Source: Rotaria sordida | Lineage: Eukaryota > Rotifera > Eurotatoria > Philodinida > Philodinidae | Direction: 5' to 3' | DNA: 64,000 bases | Assembly: GCA_905250125.1 (NCBI GenBank) | Contig: CAJNOL010001103.1 | Span: 1-64,000 of the forward strand | Shown here: positions 1 to 12,181 of the stretch, piece after piece | How the letters are laid out: every line of letters starts with the position of its first letter | Numbering within the stretch: position 1 is the first letter of the stretch | Notes under the pieces: generated by a model | Databases searched by the model: none | Seen by the model: the letters and a program-made list of their open reading frames with translations, nothing else | Told to the model about the DNA's origin: nothing | Program-made: the position numbers and the translations under genes

Positions 1-82
1 CTATATTTATTTTGATTTTTATACTACAATTTTTTTCTTAATAATTTTTTTTATAAATTTTTAGATAAAATAAAAAAAAAGA

Positions 83-3000
83 ATGACATCAAGATCTTCT
101 AGTAATGTTTCAACATTAAAACGAAAAGTACAAGTTGTACAACAACCACCACCATCATCATCATCATCATCATCTTCTTCTACACCAGCAAAACATATTA
201 AAAAAGAATCAAACGTAGAAAAACTTAAGGTTTATATTTACTATAGACGAAATTAAAATTCTAATTTAATCTATAGAAAAATTTTAAATCCTCCTAAACA
301 ACAATAAATACTCTGATTTTTCTTAGGAAAAACTCAAAATAAATAATGACATGATATCGTACTCTATTTTTTAAAAAACTACTTGGAACTTAGTCTTTTT
401 TAAAGATTTATCCAAAAAAACGTTAAATTTATCCTTTAATGATATATAACATATTCGAAATGGTGACAGAAAAGTCAAATTTCGTTTAAACTAACGGGGG
501 AAGGTGTCGTGATGATTAATAGCTTTTGAGCTCATATTTTGCGCAGTAGTAGGAGACCTATAGGTTAGAAAAAGTCTCAAAAGGTTCATGTTGACGTTAC
601 GATTTGACCGATACATTGACTTTTTAATGAATTTTCTCTGCAGGGACCGAATTTTTCGATAAAATCCTATTGTCGAGTTCTAGCATGAAAAATATGCCTA
701 GATGAAAATCTCAATGAGACTAACTTATGCACAAAATTTCAAAAATTTTCGATCGAGTACCTCTGAGATATGCAATTCCATGGAAAACTGCTTGAAGCCT
801 AAAAGCTGCATATCTCAGAGATACTCTATCAAAAACTTCTGAAATTTTGTGCATAAGCTAGTCTCATTAAGACCTTCATCTGGACAAAGTTTTCAGGGTA
901 AAATTCGACAATAAGATTTTATCAAAAAATTGATTCCATACAGGGAAATTCCACTAAAAAGTCAATATATTGGTTAAATCTTAACGTCAACACGAATCCT
1001 TTGGAGGTTATACTAGTCTATCAATCCCGTACGATTGGACATAATATAGGCTGAAAAGCTTTTAATCGTCTAGAGAAATTCTTTTGTAAGTCGCTCGCTC
1101 TCAATACCCATATGTTATTGTCTTTACTCTTATTCTTTCCAGTTTACGTTAAAATGAACACGAAAATTTATCAGAAAACCAAAAACAGAATTCTGGAGAA
1201 AAACAGATCTCAGAAATTGTTCGTACAAATTAATAGCTATTAAATATTGCATGTAATATCATCCAAAAAAGAACAAAACTTCTTGTACACATATTCAATG
1301 AGATTAAAAGACTTCAAAAGTCTAACATTTATTTCATTCTGAATTGACTTTATTCTTTATCAAGATTATAAATTTTTGAAAAGATAGTATAATACTTTTT
1401 AAACTAATACAAAATACATGTCAATAGAAAAAAAACAAGGTGTATTTAATTGTTATTTAGGGAAATTTAAAAATTGTTTTTTTTTTTGAATTTGAATTTT
1501 CTTTATAAAATATTTTTTTCAATTTTATTTTTAGTCTCAACGTCAACATGATCTATCAGAAGATGATATAATACGTTCACGTCTTCTTTATGAAGGTGAT
1601 CAAGGTATTGATGATCGACGTATGTTAACATTAATGAAAACATTTAATAAATTTATATATGATTTATCATCAAATTCGGATGAAAATAATTCAACAATAG
1701 AAAAATTATTTTCTTTACTTTATTCCATTGAACATTCAAATCATCTTTTAAAATCAACATATCAAATGGATGAACTTGAACAAATATGTTATGCTTCTAA
1801 AACTCAACGTTTAAATGAACAAATAAAACAATTACGTCATGAACTTGATCAAAGTGAATTACGTTTAATTGAAGCTAAACAAAAACGTTCAAATTTACTT
1901 GAATATGATGCACGTGCAGCTATGATTAATAAATTAGGTACACGTCGAGAACTACGTGCGCAACAATCAGCTACATTAGAAAGAAAACATTATTTTGAAC
2001 ATCTTCAACAAACATTTGAAGCAACGTACGATATTTTAAAATTTTATTTCTATCTATTGAATTCCATCTTTTCGCTATGAAATCAAAAACATAACTAAAA
2101 AAAAAAGAAGGTTCAAACTAACTAAACAAAAAGCTTAACTTCAATGCTTCATGCAAAAATTTGAAGAATGTTCGAGTATGAATGAAGTTTGTGTGAAGTT
2201 CATTGAGTGTATATAAACAGAACCCGTAAACACTCTTTTAAAAGAAGAAACAAGCATTAACTTTTACTATATATAGTTGCTACGTTTTTGAAAAGTAAAA
2301 TATGACTACATCCAGAGTAAAACTATGAAAAAAATATAATAAGACGTAAGCAAAAACAATCAAACTACTAACAACAAAATGCTTGCGAATCATATTTTTA
2401 AAATATTCGAAAACGTCAACTATCGCTCAGCAGCAGTCAGAAATAACCGAAATTTTTGAATATTTCGGTCTTAACATCATGATTTATTGAGTAAATTTAA
2501 ATATTTTTTTACTAAAATGATCAGCGCAACGAGTTCTACAGACGAAAAAGCCTTCTGAAAACTTTGTATTTTTTTTCAGTTGTCTAGTCATAGACGTATT
2601 CATCAAAAATACGACTCACAAGCATTTGGTCGTTGGTGGAAAGTATGAATATAGGAAAGCAAGCTTCATACAGTTCTTCTTTAATCAAAAACTGATATTA
2701 TGTATTTTTGATTCACATTTATGTGATCTTCAAGGACATAACAATTAGAGGCCGAAACGGGGCAACGTTAATTAAGATGTTGTATATACTCAATAGTATG
2801 CAGTTCAGCTACTGTCGAAAGAAAGTTTTTGGCAACACAGTCAGTTGTGAACCAAAGAAGATCCAATTTAGTTCCAACAACTGTTAATAATGTTTTTATT
2901 TTTGTTCGTTCGATAGAGAATAACACAGTAAAAGATCGATTGATCTCGAGTTATATCATTTTTATGTTCTTGTGTCTATTTTTTGCAATATACAGTTAAA

Positions 3001-3607
3001 TAGATCATATGATCAAAACATACAAACATTTATATAATGATGTGACGAGACAGTGAAGAAAAAAATTAAGGTCAGAGCAAGGCGGAGAACAAAATATTTT
3101 TCCCATTTCGGCCTTTGATAATAATATCTCAAAATTCGTAGAAATTTTTTGAGTAAAATAAGTTTCTCTGATGATTAATATGAATCGTTGATTTTTATTT
3201 ATAGTTACCAACAACGATTAAAACAAATAGCTGTTTATATGCGTCCAATATTTGAACTAGATGAAATTTTACGACAAGATGCTCATGAAGATAGTCCAGC
3301 AGATGGACCAAATGAATCACCTGTTGAACAACAATCATCATCATCGATTTCTACTTTACCAATTACAAAACATGAACGACAACGAACTAATTCTGATTCT
3401 TCGACAGCTTCAATTGAGGGCGATGATACAAATTCAACAACAACACGTTCCAAACGACAACATAAAAATCATTTAGGATTAATATCATTATCAGCATCAT
3501 TAGCAAATAATCAACCACAAGCATTATTTTCAAATGAAACAGAATTATTTGGTACACAACTTAATAATCCATTATTATTATTATTATCTTCTTCCAATAT
3601 TTCTTAA
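83..3607 (+). CDS. THOC7: THO complex subunit 7 (THOC7-like), 3 exons
   Basis: Exons 83-229, 1535-2025 and 3205-3607 join in frame (phases 0 and 2) into about 346 residues. The product resembles THOC7, a coiled-coil subunit of the nuclear THO/TREX complex that couples transcription to mRNA export. Recognisable parts are the DDIIRSRLLYEGDQGIDDRR segment just after the exon 1/2 junction, which matches the family start (DDEVI-RLL-DG-GAGDDRR), and the later coiled coil with RSNLLEYDARAAMINK. Exon 1 adds an N-terminal extension with a poly-Ser run of about ten residues. The last exon adds a Ser/Thr/Asn-rich tail. Human THOC7 is about 204 residues, so this protein is markedly longer. The donor of exon 2 is GTACGA and the final acceptor is TTTATAG. 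Both introns exceed 1 kb and hold repeats, unlike most introns nearby. Family assignment is good; the tail could differ if exon 3 is mis-joined. Confidence 0.82.
508..1075. repeat. Long imperfect palindrome in THOC7 intron 1
   Basis: Arms at about 508-774 and 807-1075 are reverse complements with scattered mismatches, separated by a spacer of about 30 bp. Near the centre, GAGATATGCA (about 765) faces TGCATATCTC (about 807). At the outer ends, GATTAATAGCTTTT on the left faces AAAAGCTTTTAATCG on the right. No coding potential is seen. It looks like a foldback or MITE-type insertion that is transcribed within the intron and could form a long hairpin RNA. Confidence 0.8.
2747..3118. mobile_element. 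Short TIR element (copy A) in THOC7 intron 2
   Basis: The left end AGAGGCCGAAACGGGG is inverted at the right end as CCCATTTCGGCCTTT, giving roughly 15 bp imperfect terminal inverted repeats around about 370 bp of non-coding sequence. A second, diverged copy lies at about 19800-20356. Shared internal blocks include ATGCAGTTCA, CTGTCGAAAGA, GATAGAGAATAACA, TGTGTCTATTTTTTG and GATGTGACGAG. Two copies with shared order support a dispersed non-autonomous DNA element. No target-site duplication could be defined by eye. Confidence 0.7.
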
Positions 3608-4027
3608 TTTCTATGTATAATTTTTTTTTTCTTTTCTTCAACATAAAAAAAATGCTGACGTTAATCTCATGTTTTTCTTTCCAACAATTAATAATTGTTT
3701 TGTTTTTTTGATTATGGTTATTTCTATATTCTCAGATGTTTAATCATCAGTTCGAGCACGGAATTCAATGGAAAAAAAGATATTTTTTTTTAAAATTTAT
3801 AATCAGTATGTGAAGAAGAAAGTTCAGTTGTTTTCTATATAAAAAAAAAACTGCAAACTCTAGATAATATTAAATTTGATTAAATATGTTCCAGATTAAT
3901 TGATCTCAGTAGAGATAATAATGTTTGATAAAGATAGTATATAAGAAGTGCTAAACGACATAACTTGTATGAAATTCAATAGTATTATGTGTTGGTGTTG
4001 TTATTTTTTATTTAGATCTAAGATTCA

Positions 4028-4880
4028 ATGTGGCATTTATGTCATTTATCATCTCGGTCGTTGATTCGCGTATGTCCTGTATTAATTCGACAGCGACCAC
4101 TTATTCCAATACAACCTTCAACTTCTCAACGACTTTTTTCTTTTCCATCTTTTTTTAAAATAAAAAAACATTTACCTGAACCTCTTCCACAACCACCATT
4201 TAATCCACGTCACCCACCTGATTATATTCCATTACGACCACCTATTGATCCAAATGCAACAAAACCTGTTCAATCTCAGTCCAGTATATTTGCTCGTTTT
4301 CATCAAGCATATGCTAAATATGGAAAAATTCTGTTAGGTGTTCATTTTGTTTCATCATTTGCTTGGTTTAGTGGTCTACTTTTACTTCATTTCAATGGTT
4401 TTGATCTTGGTATGAAATAAAATAGAAAATATTTCATTATATTATTGTTAAATTTTTATAGGAATGTATGTTATGGACGTTCTTGTAAAAATACATGTAA
4501 TTAGTCCAGAACGACGTTTATCATTTATACGTCATATGAATGAATTTTCAATTGCAGGAGTATTATCAAGAATTCCATTTGTTTCAGAAGAACGTCTTAA
4601 TAAATGGAAAGCATATTGGACTGGTGAACGTCTTCGTTTACTAGCTACAGTTTTATTACTTTATAAATTTTTATCACCCCTTCGTTATGCTTTTACATTA
4701 GGTGCAACAACATATATATCACGTATATTTCTTAAACGTGGTTTTATTAAACGAGCACCACAAGGTGATTCATTACAAGAACTTTATCTTGATCAAAAAC
4801 TATTAATTAAAAGTCATGTTAGACGAGCAAGAGAAAAAATAAAAAAATCTGCACGACGTGGAACACATCAATCCGAATGA
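4028..4880 (+). CDS. FAM210/DUF1279-family mitochondrial membrane protein, 2 exons
   Basis: Exons 4028-4409 and 4462-4880 are joined by a 52 bp intron (GTATGA...TTATAG) that restores a Gly codon, giving about 266 residues. The centre holds the DUF1279 signature: FHQAYAKYGKILLGVHFVSS, followed by a hydrophobic helix, then after the splice LATVLLLYKFLSPLRYAFTL, which matches the FAM210 'ALFKIATPARY-TLGGT' region. The tail is a charged helix rich in Lys and Arg (KSHVRRAREKIKKS), as in FAM210A/B. The N-terminus is Arg/Ser/Pro-rich and nearly free of acidic residues, consistent with a mitochondrial presequence. FAM210 proteins sit in the inner mitochondrial membrane. Whether this is the A or B paralogue cannot be told. 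A possible poly(A) signal AATAAA lies near 5143. THOC7 ends 420 bp upstream on the same strand. Confidence 0.8.
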
Positions 4881-7800
4881 ATCAACTTCACTTATTGTTA
4901 TAATTTACAATTTATGGCTTTTTCTTTTTCTGTTTAAACTTATTCACTAATTCAGCTCTTTATGAATATATAAATGGAAATAGCAGAAGCAAATGTTTGT
5001 TTTGTTTGATTTAAATTTAGACTCGCTTATAAATGGTAATTCTATGTATGTCATCATTTATTAATTTGTATTGTTTTTAAAACGAGAAAAATCGAATAGT
5101 TAACAGGTTTTGTTGTACATCTAATAGCTTTTTTTTTCATACAAATAAAGTGATAAGTACTGAAATTAATTACGAGGTAATATTATGAGTATATGTTACA
5201 TGTATCTAGTTCATTTAAACATTATTCATTCATTTGTCTAGAATGAATGCAAGAAATAGAGATAATGACAAAGATGAAAACATGTTCACAAGAACGACAA
5301 ACCACATTGAAGAATTTCTTTGAAAACAAAAACACATGCAACTGTTTTAGACGATTTCATAATAATTTTCAACATGATTCGACGATTCTAATAAAGAATT
5401 CAATGAACCAACTTTTAAAATATATTGTCTAATAGTTAGGCATCACCAATTGTCATAATATTTCAAGTTTATAATCTTCTTTATTGAAGGTCCTACAGAA
5501 ATGAGAATTATATGAGACAAACATTAAAATGTGATTGGAAACCTTAAGATGAACAAACTTACATATTGATCAATAAGCTACGAAGTTTTTATCTATTAGT
5601 TTATTTGCCAGAAGAGCGAGTGAAATTGAATAATATTTTTAGCTAAATAGTAGTTTTGTTTTAACTAACTTGTTATCATTACATTTTAAAAACAGTGACA
5701 ATTTCTTGTTGTTTAGATGAATCAAGTTAATAGAGCAGTAATGGTACAGTTAGTTGATTTATTTTGTTTTTTTTTAATGAAGAAAAATTTTTGTCAAAAA
5801 TTTATCCAAACTTCTGTTAAATCTGTTTGAAGTGGTTCTTTTTAATTTTGTAAAATAAATATAATACAACGCTACTGAAAGATTAATTAGACAAAACGAA
5901 ATATTCTAATAAGAAATGAAATCAATAATTTGTCGGACAATCAGTTTGTTTTTTGAAATTGTTATTGCTATAGAAAATGTATTTTATGAATAATGTTTCT
6001 TGTTAATATATGATTAATGAATACAAATATAGGAATTGAATGTAAATTACTTTATGTTATTAATCTAAATATACTCATCAATATGGAAGAAATAAAATCA
6101 GCAAATATAAATTTATAAATACTAGAGCCTGTCGAGCTCCAAATTTTTGAACTCCAACCATTCTGTTAATTTCAATGAAATTTTTTAGTCTGAATTGGAT
6201 GTCACTTCACAGATGCAAAATACTTTCTCTCGATTATTTCTATTCTTCCAAAAGCTAAATTGTATATCTAGTAAATATAATAGAATAATCATATTGATAA
6301 ATGATGTAAATTTATTAGAAAGAAAAATAAACACCGAAACAAAAATTTCAAAAGTGTTATTAATGGAGTTTAGGCATAATCCTTCGCCAATACTATATTG
6401 ACGATCTGTAGAAATACCTGTCTCTTGTACTTTTACATGATTAATGTGTATTCAAACTATATATTCTTATTTTCGACTTTTTTTTCATCCTGTCAAATTG
6501 ATGTATTAGACAAGTTTTGAATAAATATTCGGCCTGAAGATAAACAAACTTAATCAATATATGCAATAAGTAAATATATAATGTGAAATCATAAGTAATG
6601 TATGATACATATATATTTATAAAGGAAATTTACAGTAAATTGATAAACATATACTTGGAGTTGTTTGTTCGACAACAATAATATCGGATGGGATGGGAAA
6701 TATTGATGCTATCCTGTTGACTATAGATGATTCTAATAATTAACATGAACATGAGCTTTAATCGAAGTGATCTTTAAAGAAATACAAATCAATTACATAG
6801 ATTATTAATTCTAACAAATACTAGAAAAATTGTTATAGATGATATCATAGTTTGTTGATTAGAGTGGAGATGATAGCAGTTCCTTTTTTTCTTTTCAACA
6901 TCGAACTGAGTCTAGTTAAAAACTCGTACAACTTACTATCACTTTGTAAAGATATTAGTCGTAAATTGCCTCAATGATGAAATTTTTTTTACACATGATG
7001 ACATTACGAATGAATCAGATTGCAGTAGCTATATGTGCTCTGTTTTTGAGGTAGTTAAAAATGATTTTAAAAGTTGACTTTGAGCTTGCGAGATCTTTAT
7101 CTCACGCGTAATTTATTTCCGTATATATCTCTACATGTCAATTATTGCAACGACTAAACAACTATGTATAGTATATTTTTAAAAAAATTTGGAATTTATA
7201 GGATGACAGATTTCACAGATGCTGAACATGAAAGGAAAAATCCATCATATATATATATGACGGGAAAAGAAAAGTCCGACACATAAACCTAATTATAGAG
7301 AGAATGAGAACAGAAGAAGCATATCATGACAAAGAAAAATTTCGTGATCACATCCAAATAGATACAGAGCATAACAGAGTTGACTCTATGCAGAAATTTT
7401 TGCTTTGAAAATGATTATTTTTTTCTACACCAATTTTTCTTATTTACATAATTTACAACGATTAATAACTCCTCAATTGCTTATCAAAGATCTCGTATTT
7501 TTTTTTGCAGATTCTTATTGATTGATGTAGTTTAGTTGTCATCAAGTTCGATGCCATACACTGATCATTTTATATCAATAGCGAGAATTCTCTACTGCAG
7601 TTCTATTGAAATTCTAATGCTTTTCTTCCTATGATTTCATCGAAATAGATACGTTATTTTAACATCTGTGAATCTCTTTGTGAATGCCTCATGAAAAATT
7701 ATCCTATCTAGTTAAATATTATCTCTAAAAGATTTATTGTCATAGTATCGAAAGTAGAAACTACTACTGGATGAATTAGTCTCATGTGTATTGTCAACAA

Positions 7801-8154
7801 TACAAACTACTCAATTAGTTGAACCAAGAGACAGTCGACAAACTAATCTGAGTAAAATGAAATTTTCTATGTTTTCGTAGTTCTCAGTTACATTTATTTT
7901 CCAAATATATCTTCTTCAATTCCGAAACATGCGTCGAGAAACAAAAATTTGAGGAAATGTAGTTACATAACTCAAATTTCAGCAGTATTCGCATAACAAA
8001 TTATTGTTTTCTGTGTCAATATCCATCGTCACAGCTGAGAAGATGTCAACTCTCTAAGTTTTATGCAACCGAGAAAGTTTTGTTGAAGGAGTACAATTAA
8101 CATTTCTATAGAGTAACATATCCTGCATGAAATCAATAGAAAGTCAGGTTTCAT

Positions 8155-8530
8155 AACTAATTAGTGTTTCACTACTGTGATTTGTTGAACTTATTTTCAT
8201 GGCTACATTCAAACGTCGTATTAAGACTTCATTACTGTCTGATGATATTTTTCTTATACTGATACATAATTCTACAATGTTGCTAAACGAATCATGGGTG
8301 ATAGTCAAAGGGGAAACGACGTACGCCTGTGCTTCCTGGACTCCTGGTGTATAGGAGTACGTCATTTCCTATTTGATTGTCACGCACGATTCGTTTGGCA
8401 ACATTGTAGAATTGTGTATCAGTATAGGAAAAATATCATCGGACAGCAATGAAGTCTTAATATGATGTTTGAATGTAGCCATGAAATTAAGTTCAACAAA
8501 TCACAGCCGTAAAACACTAATAAAAATATG
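8155..8530. repeat. Imperfect palindrome, arms about 170 bp
   Basis: The left arm (about 8155-8324) and right arm (about 8357-8530) are reverse complements. The centre is GACGTAC (8318) facing GTACGTC (8357) around about 32 bp. Further out, ATTCTACAATGTTGC faces GCAACATTGTAGAATTG, and TTTGTTGAACTTA faces AAGTTCAACAAA. Arm similarity is high. It is a MITE/foldback-type insertion without coding capacity. Confidence 0.8.
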
Positions 8531-9794
8531 TCTGTCCTTTTCAATACATGAGATACAAATGACAAAATACATTCGACACGTTTCTTTTTTCTCGTTCGTC
8601 TAGACGTTCAATCCTGACATAAATGAAGAAAATAATGCAAGATCTCGTCTGGCGAACATACCCTAGACGCTCTATTTATCGTACATATTAATCCTTTTTA
8701 AAAAAAAATTCCACGTTTACTTCACTTTTTTAATAATTATTAAGCGTATTTTATATTACACTCGATGTACTCCAGAAGTGCGAAAGTACATCGATCTCTC
8801 GTGAAGCCACATCACTTTCTTGATGAATATGGGAAAAAAACGTATACAAGATTTATTTAAATGCAAATCTTATAGTGGTTGACTATCGTGAAATGAAAGC
8901 AACATCAAAGAGATGATCCAAGTTAGTACCATTAAATCGTTCTTTGTCCATGTTTACAGGAGTAATGTTCAACCTGTTAGAAGATTGGATGTAGATATGA
9001 AGAAGATCCATCTAAATCATTATTTAATGAGAACAAAAATAGATGCTAGATGATCTGCTAGAAAATAAAATAAATTTTAATCAAGTCTGAGACAAATAAG
9101 TACTAATTGATAGTGTCGAATTGTATTCGATGATTCAATTACAGAATCAAAAAGACTATCTTGAGGTATCCCACCAAATATGAAGGCAATTTCTTTTCTT
9201 ATGAAGTTGTTTTTGATTATCATGAATAAAGTATAGAAATATTTATTTAATAATTAAATTTGAAACTATGAAAAAGCGCCACTTACCTACATTCATTATC
9301 ATCATCATCTTCTTCTTCTGTACTTGAACATACTTTGCCATCATCAAATCAGATCTTATAGGTTTTTACAGCTGTAACCAATACAAAACTTCTCATTTGA
9401 CTCACATGACTACAAGACAATGATCAATAAAATCCCAGAAAATGTTGACATTCGAGAATTTACTTGCGAAAATTTCTTCACATCAAGTTCAAATTTCAAA
9501 TAATTATTCGATTTTGTTTGCGAATTGTTTATGATCAACAGTATTCATGAACACTCACCAAAAATATTATTCTACGTAAAAGTTAATTAAATCAAAGTGT
9601 AATACTTAACAATAGAAAGTATTCAAATCTAGCCATTGATTGAATGCATATATTTGGAATTAACTTATTAAAACTAACAAATCATAATACAAGATGAAAA
9701 ATAGTTTTTCTAAGAGATCATTTATCTTGGAATGTAGGTGTACCAGTGCTGGTATGTTTATTGGACGCATACCAACATGAAGAGTCTGATAGCA

Positions 9795-11325
9795 TGAGCA
9801 AACATAAGAGAGATTTATCCAGTCGATCAAGCATTCGTCAACAGGATCATTTTATAGTAGAAATGAAGATATATCTTTTTTATTTTTTACATCAATCTAT
9901 TCCTCACATCAAACTGGAGTTACAAGTGTTGAAACATGAGGGACTCCGAGAGACCGAAAAAAAAGATCATCTCCATTGTTTCTCTTATATCTTTGTCAAT
10001 TTTTATCCATTTTGTTTTGACAACATTTCGTTTGAAACAGCACATAAAACTGAACAAAAATGTCACGAATAGGTTTCTGAAAAGGACAAATCGTGATATA
10101 AAAAGTTAGCTTTTCGGAAAAACTGTGCTTTTATTAAACTCACTGTTTTCAACCGTAAGCCATTTTACAACATGATAACTAATCGCGATTCTACTTTAAT
10201 ATAGTGCATCTTGTAGAGAAATCTACACTCTATGAAACTATTATAAAGATTTTGAGAAAAGAAGTTTCAGAAAACACTGAGAAAGGCGGCGGTGCATTAT
10301 TCTCAAGGCATAAATTTGCGTCTTTCTGATTGATATTTAGTAGTCTTTGCTTAGAAAATTGATGATTTGATCAAAATTAATATGGTATTCTGAATCAGTA
10401 TAAAGAACTGAGACGAATAATGTATGTATAAAGTATCATTGAGACGTTTTTTCTATAGTCGAAAAATTTATCTCTGGTCTTCTTTAAGGTTTAATAAGAA
10501 AGTGAATATGAACGAAACATTATTTTGCAAGTAGGAAACAAGTTCTAAGGATTCAAAATAATAGTAAAACACAAAATTGAAGATGGTTAGACAATAAAAA
10601 GAGCATTGTGATAAATTTCATTGTCTGATTAAATTCTGAGGGATGTCAGAGGTGAATTTTTTAATCACCAAAAACCATGTCAAATATACTTCAAATACAC
10701 ATTATTCGTCTCAGTTCTGTATACTGATTCAGAATATCATATAAATTTTCATCAAATCGTAATTCTTCTAAGCAAAATCTGCTAAATATCAGTCGGAAAG
10801 ACACAGACTTATGTCTCAAGAATAATGCGCTACTGCTTTTCTCAACTTTTTCTGAAACTTTTTTTCTCAAAATGTCTACAATCGTTTTGTAGAATGCAAC
10901 ATTTTCTACAAGATGTACTATATTAAAGTAGAGTCGCCATTAGTTATCATATTGCAAAATGGCTTTCGACCGAAAAAAGTCAATTTAGTAAAAGCACAGT
11001 TTTTCCGAAAAGCTAATTTTTTGTGTTAAGACCATCTTTTTTTTGAGAAATCTATTCGTGACGTTTTTGTTCAGTTTTATTTGCTGTTTGAAATGAGATG
11101 TTGCTCAAAGCAAACTGGATGAAAATTGACGAAGATATAAGAGAAACAATCGAGATGATCTTTTTTTCCATTTCTCGGAGGCTCTCATGTTTCAACACTT
11201 ATAACTCCAGTTTGATGTGAGGAATCGATTGATGTAAAACAAAAAAAAAGAGTATACCTTCATTTTGATCATAAAATTGGCGTTCATGATAAGCTCATGT
11301 GGCTTCTCTTATAAAGTATTTGTTG
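9795..11325. repeat. Large palindrome, arms about 650 bp
   Basis: Arms at about 9795-10440 and 10690-11325 are reverse complements around a spacer of about 250 bp. Matching blocks include AAACTGGAGTTACAAGTGTTG against AACACTTATAACTCCAGTTT, CTTTTCGGAAAAACTGTGCT against AGCACAGTTTTTCCGAAAAG, and ATTCTGAATCAGTATA against TATACTGATTCAGAAT. It is the longest uninterrupted inverted repeat in the window. The 9746-10072 open frame lies mostly in the left arm and has no recognisable protein. No transposase was seen in the spacer. Confidence 0.82.
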
Positions 11326-12181
11326 TGAAACTTCCATATTTCGTTCCATGACTTCTATTGAAATCGATACTATTCGATAGAGAATAAAATTGTGCAGTTA
11401 ACACGATCAATTTGAGATCCAACACAAGTTGGAGAGCGAATCTAGACAAGGAAAGATCAAATACAGTTCTGGCATTAATTACGTAAACTTTCTATACTTC
11501 GTTTCATAAAGTGATAAAAGCTTTGTGAAATTTATTTATTTACTCAAAATAACTTGCTCGTATGTTATATTGGTAGATCGATGATCATTCATCAGGAAAT
11601 GCATGATTTTGATTATAATAGTGATTATACTTCTTTTACCTCATTATAAATGTTGATCATTCATTAGAAATATGCAAATTACAGACTTTTTCAAAAGATT
11701 TAAATAATAATACACCTGATACTGCATCAGTTTCTAATATATCATTCATTGCTCGAATCTATCTTATTGCATTTTTATCGGTCTTATGGTTTTTCATTTA
11801 CAACAAATTTTTGTTTTTCTTACCGATTTCAAGCTTGATTAAAATTAATTGGATTTACTCGATTTAATATGTGTATAAGGCTGTTTTTTTTTCGAATACT
11901 TTCTCAAGATACATATTATATGTAGTAATGATACAAATATATTATCTATCGAAAAATCACTAGTTTTAATTATTTTAAATAGAAAAAAAAAGAAGACATC
12001 GATTTTCGTTTCAAATCGCATCTGAATTAATAGACAATTGTCGTCAAAAAAAAAAATAATAATATATTAGGTGGAGAAAATTAATATTGCAAAATAAAGA
12101 CAGATGATTACGAAAAAACAATGGCATGCAGTGATATTTTATACATTGTTGTCAGTTAATTTAATAACTTTTCTTCTTTTT

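Larger units (their letters stand above)
4881..12181. other. Gene-free stretch with two palindromes
   Basis: No exon-like segment with usual codon use and splice sites was found. Open frames at 5247-5432, 6195-6401, 8144-8365 and 9746-10072 are AT-rich, or fall inside palindrome arms, and are not believed. The two clear structures are the palindromes at 8155-8530 and 9795-11325, listed separately. The remainder looks like decayed non-coding DNA. Confidence 0.6.

Noticed and set aside
8144-8365. 73-codon minus-strand frame
   Set aside because: It covers one palindrome arm; openness is a by-product of the repeat.
9746-10072. 108-codon open frame
   Set aside because: Most of it lies in the left arm of the 9795-11325 palindrome, codon use is not gene-like, and no domain or splice context is visible.
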